From Spinellus fusiger (Eukaryota > Mucoromycota > Mucoromycetes > Mucorales > Phycomycetaceae): a stretch of DNA of 64,000 nucleotides. Every line of letters starts with the position of its first letter. The first letter of the stretch is position 1. Of the stretch, positions 48,423-61,745 are shown one piece after another. The stretch covers positions 1,240,001 through 1,304,000 of the forward strand of contig JALLLS010000001.1 of the NCBI GenBank assembly GCA_025094145.1. The letters run 5' to 3'. The translations under genes and the position numbers were made by a program. The notes under the pieces were generated by a model, which saw nothing but the letters and a program-made list of their open reading frames with translations, was not told where the DNA came from and ran no database searches.

Positions 48423-50743
48423 TTATAGGAACAAGAGGCAGAAGAGAAAGAGAAATTAGAATCGTTAAGAAAAAAAGGGTTTAAATGTGACGCCAAGAAT
48501 AGGATACGAGTGATCAAATAGGGACAACCGCCGTATCGCAATCAGATGAGGGCAAAATGGTAAACATGCAATGGTCGTGAATTAGACTATTTTTTTTCAA
48601 TCTTAAAAAGATGTGAGAAGAGAGTGGATTCGACAGACAGGGAATGGCTGGAGTGTAAATAAAAAGAGAGATGAAAAAATAGTGAAAAAAAAAGTGGAGT
48701 TCAACAGAGCAAAGCAGTTGAAAATGCACGGTTATAAAGGTAAGAATTCAGAAGGAGCGCAAAATAGCAATATCTTCCATGACGGGGTTTTGTGTGACAC
48801 TTGGAGTAATAGAATGATGTAGATCTGCGAGTAATGGCTAGGAAACAATACTCTTATATGAATAAATACAGTCAGTAACTCCAGGCAGTGTATAAAAGGG
48901 CTGAGAATAAGTCTATAAAATGACATGATGGGTTTGCATAGCGAATCGATGTTTGGTGTAGCAAAGAAACTGCCTTTACCATTGTCCCAGAGTCAATTTT
49001 ATAAGGCCCGATGATTCCGTGAATGGCCGGTGGTAGGTTAATAAGTGCCTTTACCTTTTTTTTTTATCACCCCGCTGAGCAAATATAAGAAGATTTAGTT
49101 ATAGAATATTCTATCGGATAGTTTTTTATTCTACCAACAGATAAACAAACAGGCAGTGTGTTTCTATGGAAATGATAGACATGCTGCTCTGAAAGAAAAA
49201 GAGAGTATATCTCAGTACTGAGTGCAAAGCCACGTGTTAAGAAGAGATAGACCTAGTATCATGTGAAAAGATTGAATTAACAGTAAAAGAAAAAGAGGTC
49301 ACAAATAATCATAATCAAGAGAACAACAATAGCAATCATAACATTGAGCTATAACGGGGCAGGTTTAGTTTCTAAAGTCATAACAACAACAATAAGAGTA
49401 GTTGAGGGTACACTAGTGATAAATATAATAGTGATAAATATAATAGTGATAGTAACTGTGGTGATAGTAACCATAGTGATAATAACTATAGTGATAAATA
49501 TATTAATAATAATAGTAGTCATAGTAATAGTAATAACAAGAATAAACTTTCATTGTCAAATAGGTTACCCTCACTTAATCCATAAAGAGGAATAGGACAA
49601 TGAGAACACCCTACACAGAATCACATAAGAAGAATAGACTAAACTAATTTCCCCAGAAGTGTGTCATATTATTCTCATTCTTATTCTTATTTTTGTTGGT
49701 GTATATTCCATAAAAACAAGTTCATTGTTTCATAACTTATCTTGTAGATAAGGATACTTTCAGAATTATACCTTTAAGCGATGATACTATTGTTCTACGA
49801 AATATAAGTGTTGATGATCAATCTTATATGCACGGAAAAAAAGGGACTTTGTTTGATAACACTTATCAAGATGTAACAAACAGTGACGAGATGAAAATAT
49901 AATAGTAATAGCTGTCTTACATCTTATCCTAATATAAGAGAAAGTCTCTCTTATATAAGTGATAAACAAAACGCTACATGTAGTACAGCCACCATGGGTG
50001 GGTGGTATAGTCAAAGAACCTGGAGAAATAGATCCAAGTAGCTTGTAAGCTTAACTTTACTTTCAATAGTCTATTCAGTATGAATGGGATGACTGTCCAA
50101 TAGGATGACTCATTAATAAAGAATTAAAGTAGGCGAATGACAGTCAGCATGGAATAATTAGGGTCTGTTATATCCTCGGTACTTATATTTGCCATTACAT
50201 AAAGTGGAGAAGGCAGCAATTAACTAACAGTTCATGACGTGTAACAGAAAATAGAATCTCTATTATAATAAAGATTCCGTCATGAAAACTTAAAGACTAT
50301 TTGGTACGGGTGTAAGAATGACCAAGCTTACTCTCCTGCAAGTATCATGATTCTCTACTCAAGGGCTGTCTTAGCAATAAAAAAAAGCATTTTTCTACAA
50401 AGAACAAAATAAAAATAAAAAGGGGAAAATGTTAGTATTTATCCGCAACCAATGAGCAGAAGTGCTATACATAAAAAGAGATGCAAATGGCATGCACTCT
50501 TTGTCTTTCTACTCCAAGGCCACACAGATAGAAACGCATTAGATCCCATCTGTCTTTAATTATTACTGTTTACGGCAATCCATCTGAGTCCAATCCACTT
50601 TATGAACAAACAATTAGAGGTATTTTCCCTAATAGAATTCAGAAAATTAAATAGTTTAATTTAAACACACATTGTGTCCTTTACACCATCTGAAGCATAG
50701 AGAGAACTCTCTGTATCAGAGGATAAGAGTTGTTTATTATAGA
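48423..50743. other. Intergenic DNA with TGATAAATATAATAG repeats
   Basis: No gene is supported. An imperfect (AGTGATAAATATAAT)-like repeat covers about 49409-49530. The rest is AT-rich. Confidence 0.5.
49409..49530 (+). repeat. Imperfect TGATAAATATAATAG tandem repeat
   Basis: Degenerate units of GTGATAA(A)TATAATA and GTGATAGTAAC arranged in tandem, probably of slippage origin. Confidence 0.8.
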
Positions 50744-53700
50744 CTATTGTATTTTATCTAGCTTAAGAGAGAGCGTCATAATACTTGTCAACAATCGAAT
50801 GGCCTGTTCTTTCAATGCATCCTCATTGGAGTTATCAAGAATATCTGATGCTATTTTAGCAGTATTTAATGCATAGTCACTTACTCTGTAGCCATCCTTG
50901 AGTTTCTGCCAGTTGTCTCGGGAATAGATCTACTAAAATACTCTCTTGCTGTCTGTAACTTGTATTGATAATGATGTCCAAGCCCAGTAAGAGGGCACGT
51001 TTCACTCCCTGTGTGGAATTGATATGGCGCAAAGAGGAGCAAAACTCAAAGTAATCAGCAACAATCTGCCGCTTATCCAGTGTATTGGCTAATAAAGATG
51101 AGATAATGAAGATAAAAACTAAGTTCCTTTACTATGGACTACTTACTTGCACTGTCCATGATCACATTCAGTGCCATGATAAATCTCTCCATCAGCATCT
51201 TGTCATTGCCAACCCACCATCTAACATAACTTAATCTGACAATTTTATATTATGTGCTACTTGCCTTGGTTTTCTTTGTACACCTTCCCACCAGCCAAGA
51301 AGGAGAGGTGAGAAGAAAGTTGTATGGGCAAGACCATTCAACTTATTTGATTTGGTACTCCGTTTACGCTTTTGCTCAATCTCGCTACTATGAGAGAATA
51401 CTCGGACCTTACCAATGGGTTTGATCATCTTGTGAGTGTCTATAGGGTATTGAGTGTTTTCAATGTAAGGTGTATCAAGTGTCTGTGGGCTCTATCCACA
51501 TAGACTCCATCAGTCTACTGTCCATGTTCATTAGTATCCTCTTACCCCATCTTGTGTCCACCCAGCTAATTCCCGTGCTGCAAGAGAAACTGAAATAAGT
51601 AAAGCTTGCTTTTGTCCATTGGAGGTATTCCGATCATAGATTTGGTCGATAATGTAACTGAGAAAAGGTCAAGTAAGCAAGTTGAATCTCATCTTATAGC
51701 CCACCTAGTCAGTGTTTCTGGTGCAGCCGCTATAAGAGCCACCAGAGCACCTTGCTGTCGTTTTCTGAAGTCTGTTAACTGGTACGTTTCTGGCAATCGA
51801 ATAAGCAAGGATGCCACCTGGATTGAGTTTTCCGCTACAAGTATGTTGAGCAACTGCCATCTCCGCTTCAAGGACTCCATGTTTTTACCTATCTCACTTC
51901 CGAGGCCAGTCTTCTGTCGAATCATTGCTTCAGCAGCACTTAAGCCAATGTCTAGTTTTACTGGGTCATCATGGTCTCCAAGGTATCCAATAAGATCCAG
52001 CATATATCTGCATTTATTTAATGCCTATGTCTTGGGATAATATACTTACGCTGGGGGTTTTAACTTTTCCTTGTGCCCTTCTTCATCAGACTCTTCCTCC
52101 ATAAGGTAAGGTTCCAAGTCAGAGTCTTGGGTGTGTTAGTTAGACACTCTTTCCATTATAAATTACCACTCTCGGCCTCCATTCTTGCATCTGGATCCAT
52201 TTCCTTGGCATCTTCAGGTTCCTCATCCTCAATTTCTTCTTCAGCTGCCCGTGTATCAAGATCAATCTCCCGCTCCTCCACTGTTCATATAAGAACATTG
52301 TTAAGCATTCACAAAGATCAGTCAATAGGAGGAAATAAGACGGTTTTGTAGTACTTACATTGACATATGGCATCTTTTGCAGTAATTAGGCTTTTGATTT
52401 GAAAGAAATGATGGTCGGTCTCCTTGTCCAATATCCCACACACAAACCGAGATTCTGGATCATCCATGCACTCGGATACACCTTCTGCAACTGTCTTTTA
52501 TGTATGTTATTGTCTTTGTTAATCAGTCGATAAAGATCATTCCGCTCTTCCACCAACATTACCACACCCAACTTGGCAATCCTAATATCTGCACTGGAAA
52601 AGTAATGTGAAATACCACCCATAAGAAATGTCTTTGCCACACTCTCCTTTAGAGTCTCCTTATCAAGATAGCTTGTCACAATAAGCAATGCAGATGAAAT
52701 ATCTACTCAGAGTCATAGATCAATGCAAGCACATACCTCCCTATAACTTACACTCTCTTTCCTTTTCACTGCTATGCTCAATAAAAACAGACTCTTTCCA
52801 TCTGTTGGCTGCTGTTTCAAATGCATAGCATAAAACAGAGAGAGCTCTTTCTGATAAACATGGCTCCTTATCAGTTCCAACCCCTGCAGCATACACTACA
52901 GCTGCTAGTGTCAGTCGCAACACTCTAACATCTGCCCATCGTTCACTCGCAAGATCAAGAATGCTGTAGTGGACAAATGCCTTCATTCTCTTCATGCTTT
53001 CTGCTGAATCGTTGCTTGATCCAAAGTATACGGCTGCCATGTCAAAAGCCAAGGATTGGATCAAAGAAGGGTCATTGGATGTATTTTTGTCTGCTTCTAC
53101 CAGCCTATTTTTGAGATAATAGAGCATGGCTTTTGATACACCATGCACTGTAGACATACATTCGCTCTTGTCCCAAAGACTAGGCCATAGAGAATAGGCT
53201 TGTTGATTTTTTGATTGCTTGACATGAGTTAATACAGGTGGATACATAGCTTTAATACATATTTCTAAGACAAACAATGTATAAATAGGTGTATTTGTAG
53301 GTACCGATACAAAGCTTTTTTATTTTATTTTTATTTTTTTTCCATTTACATTCACTACGATGGCTATTCTTCTTTTTTCTTCTTTTTTCTTAAATAACTT
53401 ACCAGCATAGCCCTGGCGTATCATTTTGGCAAGGAGATCTGCTGCAAATCCGATATAAAATCGAGGCACTTTGTTTTCCTCTAGTGCAATGATTGTCTGA
53501 ATGAGATGCCGAGATAGAGTTGGATAGAAATGTTTGTCTAGATACCACTCCTTCTCAATGGAATCACTAATGTGGTAGTCTATACCAAACGTATTTCCCA
53601 GACGTGCTGAAATAGAACAGAGATGGGAACAAAGACTTTCACGTTTCATCAAGAGAGAAGGTGTAGTATAATCTGTGGACATGTAAATATACAGTAATTT

Positions 53701-54150
53701 TGAAGAGATGAAATGCTTAAGAAGCTGAGCATACACTTCCAATGCACTGATGGACACATTATTTTCTATGGAGAGACATTCCAATACTACTGGGAGACTC
53801 GTTAAAGCCATAGCAAGACAAATGCTTGGTTCACAGTCTGAGTTGCCCATAAAGGTTGTTATTAGAAGAGGTCTGTAGACACTGGAGGGCTCGAGTAAGA
53901 AAGCCCACTGAGGTATGATATGTTGGCATACTATCCATATATGCTTTTTCCAGGCTGCGTCGTGAATAAGCTGGGAGTGTTGACCAGCAGGTAGAGTACA
54001 AACTGCATCTTGGGAAAGATCAAGCCACTCGAGTGGAGTTTTCAGAGACTGGACTATAACCTTAAGGTTAGAATTTGAAGTCTTCTTTATCTCAGTGTCC
54101 AAAGTGTCGAGTTCTGCTAAAACTGTTTCGAGGTTGGTTTGATGAGGCAT
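50744..54150 (-). CDS. TEL2: Tel2/TELO2 homologue (TTT complex)
   Basis: A multi-exon alpha-helical-repeat protein of roughly 900 aa. The first exon (53403-54150) starts MPHQTNLETVLAELDTL; the second is 52752-53264. The central region reads FSSADIRIAKLGVVMLVEE, and the linker has the acidic DSDLEPYLMEEESDEE motif typical of Tel2 proteins. It is followed by the telomere-length-regulation domain (KPPAYILDLIGYLGDHDD, KLDIGLSAAEAMIRQKT). The last exon ends LTSIMTLSLKLDKIQ at 50744. Tel2 with Tti1 and Tti2 stabilises PIKK kinases (TOR, ATM/ATR) through Hsp90 and R2TP. Exon boundaries in 52.1-52.7 kb are provisional. The assignment rests on layout and motifs, without alignment. Confidence 0.75.
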
Positions 54151-54183
54151 ACTAAAGAAGTCGAGCTCCTCTTGCCATTTTTT

Positions 54184-54523
54184 TTAGTAGAGGACTCTCG
54201 GTTCGTATTTTATTTGCTTGCACGTCACAATGAGAGGCACACATACAAAGTCAATGACAGCAGCCTAAATTGGAAAGGAACAGAGATATAAAAGCATATC
54301 AGTGATACTTCCATAATGCCATTTGAATATTCGATACCTTCTTGATAAGAATCGGTAGTATAAATAAAGACAGAACCACAAGAGTTAAGGCTGTCAATAA
54401 TATTGAAAATAAAGAGCAAATTAGGTTACCTGTCAGGGCAAGGAATACCAACACCAAAGTAAGAGAGAGAGATAGGTAGACATTGATAAGTTTTAACAGC
54501 AAGTCTCTTTTTAATAAACGCAT
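54184..54523 (-). CDS. Small two-TM membrane protein, unknown
   Basis: Three exons on the minus strand (54430-54523, 54338-54390, 54184-54264) join in phase to 75 aa. The N-terminus MRLLKRDLLLKL is basic; two hydrophobic segments follow (INVYLSLSLTLVLVFLALTA and LTLVVLSLFILPILI, then AAVIDFVCVPLIV), and the tail is KQIKYEPRVLY. It lies only 33 bases upstream of the Tel2 start in the same direction. No family was recognised; small ER membrane subunits of this size are a possibility. Confidence 0.6.
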
Positions 54524-55392
54524 TCTATCTATATGATTTTATAGGATAATAAAATGGTCCTAAAGAAATGGGATCAAGAAGATGAATAATAAACAGAAGA
54601 GTTCTCTTTATGATGGGCTTGTATTTGACATTTTTACACTGGTCATTTTGTTCTTATCAAACCAGGTTTCTCTGTGAAGTACATTCTAGCAGTCACATAG
54701 AAGTAACTTGTAAAAAGATATGTTTATTATTGCAACATTTATTACTTCAGTTTATTTATTGTGAAGTACTATTCACAAAACATTAAATTGAATACATTAT
54801 CTAATATTATTATATTATTATATTATAGAATAACACATTGATCAAATAGTTTATTAAGTCTCTATATTAGTAATAAAAGATGAGTGGTATAGACATCTTA
54901 TGGAAAGTAAGTTTGGGGAGCCTGTAATTTAAAGAGCTTTACTGGTAAAACTAAAATATGATAATAGGAAAGTAACTGTCTTTACTAGACATTATGATGT
55001 CTTTTGCATGACAAAAATCAATAAGATATACTTCATTATTATTATTTTGGATAGTTTGCCTGTATCATGGGTTTATATCAGTGAGTTAACCGAGGCTCCA
55101 GCAATAATTAGGGAAGAAGGATGATGATGAACCAGAAGGCTTGGATCTTTTCTTGGTTAAGAGAAAATATATAGAAATACAATAATAAAAAAGAGATAAA
55201 CAGCATTGAATAGCATTGAATAGCATCAGTTACTATATATCACCCATGGATGTGATAGTGTCATCAATGGCTTCTTGGGTTCAAAGGTATTTTGGTTAGT
55301 TAACATACAATCGACTCTACTCTTTTATTCAACTTTATGTTATTCTGTTATACTTCTATTCTACTTTAATTGTTACTACAGGTAGAATGATT

Positions 55393-55564
55393 TTACCACT
55401 AAAAGGCACACATTCTATCACAGGCCGTTGTATTTTCATAATTTAGAAGATCTATCCACTGCATTTAAATCCACTACAGCTTATTTTAGATGTTCCATCC
55501 CAGACCATTGATTTTATAGCTGTTTTTAACAATTTTATAGCTATTAACTTCTTGTTTTAATGTA
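55393..55564 (+). repeat. Interspersed repeat, third family, copy 2
   Basis: Direct match to 16177-16335 with indels; both copies share the TACCA..AAAAGG start and the CTTGTTTTA-type end. Confidence 0.75.
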
Positions 55565-58237
55565 TAGGACCCAAGATAACAGTATTATTTATACTGATTA
55601 ATGTGTCTCTTCTCAGTGTGTCTTGATTATGCTGTATGAAATTCAGTCAACCTTGTTCAATGTTAGCCTATACTCTATACTAATGAAAGAGCTCTCCAAA
55701 TAAATGCAAGTGATTTATTTTTCTGTACATTCATCTGAAGCAGTAGTATTTCATTGTGCTTATCGTAACATTTTTGGTTATTGACTGAACATGTATTCAT
55801 ATTCCAACCTAACTATCCTGTAGGAAGAAGTACTTATGTCATAGGATTGTATGAATGATTCATCTCACTCATTCTAGTAAGCTGCTATTTCTTGGTCTTA
55901 TCATAATGTCACTACTTTCTGTCTGGTATCTATCATTATTTAGACAGCTGTAATGTTTTTTGTGCAAATGGTCATATCCACAACAGCTTGTATATCTATC
56001 CTGAAGATGGTTCACTCAAAGAATACGGCTTTCTTTAGGAAAAATACTTTTCCAGGTAAACCATCTTGAAACAATTCTTATACTGTATAAAAGATAATAC
56101 AATTAATCTCTTTTTAGAGTAAAATCTTATACTTGGTCTGGCCCCTTTTTGTTATCAAAAATATTCAACCATCTCCATCCTATAATCTAAATAGTGTCTG
56201 TCATCTCATTGGATGCTTTACCCCATAGCACACGATTCAACCCTTTACTAATAAAAGTGGGGCTTGATCTCTCTCATTATTGATCTGAAGTCCCTCTCAT
56301 TCGTATCTCTCTTGACTAAAAGAACAGTATAAATTTATGAGTAAAGTTACTTTCTTTTATACTATTTTTAAATGGTATTTTATATATATTTATATAATAT
56401 TCACAAATATCTATAAATATCTATAAATACCACACAGTCTTGGATTTACTGGTCGTCCGACCAGTGAAAATCACTGAGACATAGACGCATATATCTATAT
56501 AGTAAAAGAAAAGGATGATTATCTTGGTATATAAATGAACCCTGTTTGCCTCTCTCTTCTTCCCTTTCAATCAATTAAGATTGTGGATCTCAAACTACAA
56601 GTAGAGGTAGAGCAACAGTCCATATTAGCAAAAGAAACGACTTCAGAAAATTGTTACTGGTATCAATCTCTATCCCAAATAAGCTGAAAATGTAATGCTT
56701 TGATGAATAACAATGATTTATACTATGAGCTTAGCGTTGGGGTGATTGTCCTGGGGGCTTCAGCAGGACAAGATAAAGAGAATGATTTTTATACAATAGA
56801 TGACACACTGAAGAACATAAATGGCTCTGTTTGAGTAATGGAGACATTCTTTAGATAGTATCAGAATACCATATTTACGATAATTACAAATCTGTTAGCC
56901 TTTTTGGTACGGTCAGATTGTAAAAACAAAAAGAAAGACTGACGGGTTTTGCAGTCCCTTCAAACATTTAATTCTATGCTTGACTAAAAATATAGAATTA
57001 ATTTTGATATGATAAGAACTTATATTTAATGATTAATGAAACATAGCTCAAATGGATTGTATTGCTTTCCGCATCTCTCTCTCTCTAGCTTTAATATTAT
57101 CAGCAGACATTGGTGATAACTTAATGACTTTATATCTATTATCAACTAATGAAGAAAGTAATTTTTCATATTTCTGGTTATTGTTATAACTGACATAAAT
57201 GTAAGCTATTGTTTTCTCTCTCTCGAAATAATGAAGAAAAACACTATTCTGTTTTACTATGAATACTTTTTTCTTCTTTTATCATGTATTGGAGGCCTCA
57301 GGTCTACATCTAAGAAGATAGAAAGAAGGAAAAAAGAATATGACCACGTTAAAAGGCTCTTTCTCTCAGAGCCTCAACTGCTATTTGTTATTTTATTTAT
57401 TTGTAATGAAGTATTGCACTATCAAAAACCTAGATTTTATGTTTTTCTCTAGTCTCGTCAATTGAGACATCAATATATGATAGTAAACAGTTCAAAACAA
57501 AACTATCGACTTGAATACTGCCTAGATATGTGCAATGATTAGTCTTGGATTTATAGCACAAGTTATTCCTTCAAGCTAAATAAAAAAATACTTGGTACAC
57601 AGAAACAGTTGATATGTTTTCAATGTAAATATTGCTTCTTTTTTGTTAAGCTCAAAACAATAAAATATTGGTAATGTATGTAGACTTTTGATTATTCCTC
57701 ATATTCAGTGAAGAAAAACATGTTTGTAAATGAAATATTTTTATTAAGAAGTGTTAATAGGTTAAAAAATGTAAAATAAAGAGATATTCTTGATACCCAT
57801 AGCAAGTCATCATTATCATTATTTGCCTAAAGCGTTGTACTCATAGGCTTACTATCAAATGTCTGGAACATGTGGTGTTACTTGAGCATTTGACTTTTGA
57901 TAAAAACTTATCTGATAATGACTACATTGATACATTGTTCCACTGCCCTTGCTTAGTGTTCACCATCAGATGCTCTGATTTGATGCAGTGAGACACATAT
58001 CAGGGGATATACGAGATGTCTATGTTTATAAAAGCTTAGTGTTACAATATTACAGAGAAAAAACATAAAACATTTGAATAAGTCAGTAATCTAGATTCAA
58101 GTTCCAAGTAATCTTAACATTGAACATCATTCTTTTATATATATATATATATAGCTAGATTTGTACCTATTTTCAAGGAGTTATTTTGGATCAACAAAGA
58201 GTGAGATTTGCTTTAGTGCATGTTAAAGATATCTATC

Positions 58238-58267
58238 CAATCTAATGACTTATTCGTCATTAGATTG
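58238..58267. repeat. Perfect 12-bp hairpin, 6-base loop
   Basis: CAATCTAATGAC, loop TTATTC, then the exact complement GTCATTAGATTG. No neighbouring gene. Confidence 0.85.
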
Positions 58268-59851
58268 ATAAGTTTATATTCTACAATCATACTGATTGAA
58301 ATAAAAGATCTGAATCTACTAAGCCATTTATAAAACCATTACTACTTTGAGTTCATTCAAAATAGATAGTATTATCAGTATAATAACATTAATTTTAGTT
58401 TTAGTTTTTCTACAAGAATTTTAGGTATCTTGTAAAATAATAATGTAAAAAAGCTATATGTATTTTAAAAGAGAAAATAACTGAGACACTACGAAAAGAA
58501 ACACAAGCTACAGTGGTGTTTGTCATTCTTTGTATATCTTTTAACACATTACTATTAAATCTACCCAAAGAAATACTTGTATATTCAACTGAGAAATCGA
58601 GCACTAAATAAAAAAATAAAAATACCCTGTCAATAGCTATGTTATGATGTTTGATCCTTGAATTGAGAACTAAAACATATGTAACATATATGCACAAATA
58701 GGAACAGTGTGTTTTCTTTATAGTTTCAATAGTACTTTAGGTATTCGTGTAATTAATGTTACATGGAATCTGCAAGGAGTGATATACGATCTTGACAGAG
58801 ACACTTCTCCAGATACAAGTTATTATAACTGTTTCACTAGTTTTGTATTTAGACGTTTTGAGATTGCTCCCGCTTTATTTTAATAGATGATATTACCTAA
58901 ACGTTTATCAATCCCTGTTTTATTTTATTTTATTTTTTACAATAACTGAAAAAATAACCATAATAATCGTAGCAGAGACTTATGAACTGTGTATCGTTTA
59001 TTAAGCCTTTGAATTTTTTTTTTAAAAAAAAAGAGCTGGTATTAAAGAGGGTGATATTATAGACACAGTAATATCTAGGGGTATCTTACTACGGGGATAA
59101 GATGTTTAGTCCTGTGACCCATTACTTTGTCCTCATAAAAGTTATTTTATCACGAAAATCAATTAGTACAGTATTAGTATATTACTATTCGGTAGTATTT
59201 GTTATTCTATGAAGTTCTGTATCATTCGATATCTTTATCTAGTATATGAAATAACAACAAGATATCATTACTATCCAGTACCCTACGTTCAATAATGTGT
59301 TCAAGAAAAATCCATTAGAATATGTAATTCTTCTTACAAATTCTGCTCCTTAATGATAGCTTAGATCATTACGTAGTCGTGAACATGGTTTATAAATTTT
59401 AGGAGTGTATTTCTATAGGCCCAAAGGAGTATTGCTTCAAAATAAAAGAAAATCCATACACAAGAAAATCAAGAGGGAGGATGAGGGGGTAGCCTCTAAT
59501 CTACAATTTCCAAGTCAAGTAAATGGAGTCAACTCTTGGGTTATGCAGGGTGGATCGACAAACAGTATGTTGAAATATCCAGTGTAAACTACTTGCACTC
59601 TCTATAATGTAGTGTATTTATTATCTTGTATTATTTTTGAGTAAGACAATTGATAGATGGCTCTATTCTATCAAAGCTTTTACCTGTTAAATACATTTGT
59701 AATTTGCATTAATAAAATAGTGTCCTTTAGAAACGGTGGGTGGGGTTTGTTTGAACTAACAATTACTTTAGGGAGCAGTTGTACCCAGGGAGAAAAGAGC
59801 CCCCCTCCCCCATGTATAATCTATAGTGGAGAAAAAGACTTGAGAGATTGA

Positions 59852-59858
59852 TATAAAA
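59852..59858 (+). promoter_or_regulatory. TATA box of the small secreted protein gene
   Basis: TATAAAA lies 78 bases upstream of the ATG at 59930 and is followed by a pyrimidine-rich leader (TTTGTCTCTCTTTTTGTTCT), the usual layout of strongly expressed fungal genes. Confidence 0.65.
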
Positions 59859-59929
59859 AGGACATGGTTTGTCTCTCTTTTTGTTCTTCATCCAGCTCAT
59901 CTTCGCTAATCAACAAATACATCTTAAAC

Positions 59930-60172
59930 ATGAAGGCCTCTTACATTCTCGCTGTCCTCGCTGTCTTCGCTGCCACTGTCTCCGCTGGTTTCGATAGCCA
60001 AGAAGCTGATAGCATCGGTAACACTGGTGCCGTATCTGGCTTGGTAAGCTTTCTTTAAGCTATTTGATTTCTTTTATACTTACACACTGAATTTCTGTAG
60101 CTCAACAACAAGTTCAAGGGTGGTTTTGCTGCTGATAACAGCCGCAAGAACGATGTTACTCAGGGTAACTAA
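59930..60172 (+). CDS. Small secreted protein (61 aa)
   Basis: Two exons (59930-60043, 60101-60172) give 61 aa. A textbook signal peptide (MKASYILAVLAVFAATVSA) is followed by about 42 polar residues (GFDSQEADSIGNTGAVSGLL, NNKFKGGFAADNSRKNDVTQ) with no Cys, so this is not a disulphide-rich effector. Codon use is markedly C-ending (GTC CTC, TTC, GCC), unlike the AT-rich neighbours. Together with the TATA box and the AATAAA at about 60318 this suggests high expression. No family was recognised. It could be a secreted structural peptide, a hormone-like precursor, or an effector-like protein. Confidence 0.75.
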
Positions 60173-60546
60173 GCTCCTAATTGGCCGATCTCTACAAAGA
60201 CAGGACCCTGTGTATTTTGTGACAACGATTGGCCATAGAAATCTGTGCATGCATACTTCATACTATAGTGGGACAAAATGTTTCTTTTTGATGCATAAGT
60301 TTTTCTTCATCTCACTAAATAAAGTCATTATTTGGTCATAATTATTTTTTATTGATTTAGAATGGTGTCTAGTCATTGGAGAATTTCCACTTAATGGGAA
60401 GAAATACTGTACATAAAATTTGCACCCCTAGTACCACTGCAAATACATACAGCCCCATACAATAAATGAGTGGACAGAGAGCCCATTTTTATTCTTCAAC
60501 AATAAAATAGAGGTCTTTTTCTTTCCTTTTATAACTTAATCAAAAG
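60173..60546. other. 3' region and spacer
   Basis: Contains the AATAAA signal of the secreted protein gene near 60318. No other feature is seen before the Tc1 relic. Confidence 0.5.
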
Positions 60547-61345
60547 ATGACACCAAGCAATGAAAATCAGCCAAGTCTTAGCCAAGCACATAAAGATAGT
60601 CCCATTATAAGAAGAGAGCATGCTATGTTTATTAGAGGTCAAATTATAGGACAATGAAAAAGACATGCTACTTATCAAGAGATTGATGACAATCTTGATA
60701 TCCCAAAGAACACAATAGACAAGATCGTCCTATTGTATAAAAATAAAGGCACAACACAACCTAAAATGTGTACAGGAAGACATGAAAAGGTGTCATCTAC
60801 TTCAAATCTGGCTATTGTTTTGTCTATTTGTAGAAACACTATACAAACAATTGCATTTTATTTGAATAATATGAATGATGTATGTGTGGATATTTGCCGT
60901 AGTACATTTCTAAAATACATGAATAAACTTAGGTTTTTTCATGCTCAATATCAAGAAAACATGGTATGACATTTACTCACAAGCAAAGACAATTGGAATA
61001 GTGTAAAAACAAGGTTGATTGGCCAGTGGTGAGGTGGAGTAACTTCCTTTGGTATGATGAACCTTGTTTTACAGTTGTGGGCAATGATTAAGGGACTAGA
61101 GAGATCAGGAAGATAAGTGAAAGGTATGAGAAATAGTATACACAATAAAAATACAAGGATGGCAAGGATTCAGTCATGGTTTGGGGTTGCTTTTTGGCGC
61201 GGGAGTGTAGGACCTTTTGTACTCTTGAAGAGATCAATCGATCAAGACAAGTATGTCAATGTAATTACTAAATACTTTCCTCTCTGGTTCCAAAAATTGC
61301 AAGAGAACCTCAATAAGACCATGCTCTTCCAATAAGGGGCTCCCC
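60547..61345 (+). pseudogene. Tc1-family transposase relic
   Basis: Reading from ATG 60547: IIRREHAMFIRGQIIGQ, a stop, then KRHATYQEIDDNLDIPKNTI (HTH), KNKGTTQPKMCTGRHEK, a broken middle, and GSVGPFVLLKRSIDQDKYVN with NVITKYFPLWFQKLQEN, ending KTMLFQ with a stop where homologues read QDGAPCH (CAA to TAA). The third catalytic block was not found. Terminal repeats were not recognised. Confidence 0.75.
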
Positions 61346-61745
61346 TATGATTAAAGATAAAGGCTTTGCTGCAGAGTACTAAACACTATCTTTATGATAA
61401 AAATGTAGACAGTCCTTTAAAGAACAACTATAAACATTATGTCATTCCATGAACCTTTTATTATAAACATCTTTGATTGATAGATATGACTTTTATTTTT
61501 CAAAATAAATAAATAAATATAAGAATAAGAATAAGAAAATGAATTTGCCATCCACTCGTTTATTACTTGGGACTGTAAACATGACGGTTTTATCTTGGGG
61601 TCTTGATGATTGTGGACAATTCAAAACATTGTAGATGATATAGTATTAGTTCAAACTGCTATTTTTACGGGTTGAATGCATTTCAGAATAACAGAATAAA
61701 AATACACATGCAGTGACCAATTGTTTTATTATTTTCAGAATAGGA
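61346..61745. other. Spacer with no recognised feature
   Basis: Non-coding remainder of the Tc1 relic and the 3' flank of the Coq8 gene; an AATAAATAAATAAATAT run lies at 61503-61520. Confidence 0.5.

Larger units (their letters stand above)
54524..59929. other. Gene-poor AT-rich region
   Basis: About 5.4 kb without a supportable gene; the open frames present are short, AT-driven and lack splice-consistent extensions. It holds the third-family repeat copy at 55393-55564, a perfect 8-bp hairpin at 56448-56465, and a perfect 12-bp hairpin at 58238-58267. Confidence 0.55.

Noticed and set aside
56448..56465. 8-bp hairpin ACTGGTCG/CGACCAGT
   Set aside because: Short palindrome with a 2-base loop; expected by chance in 64 kb, so recorded but not pursued.
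57231..57452. 73-codon plus-strand open frame
   Set aside because: Mixed-charge, AT-rich, no motif or splice continuation in a gene desert.
59405..59587. 60-codon plus-strand open frame upstream of the secreted protein gene
   Set aside because: No ATG-proximal context or homology cue; probably chance.
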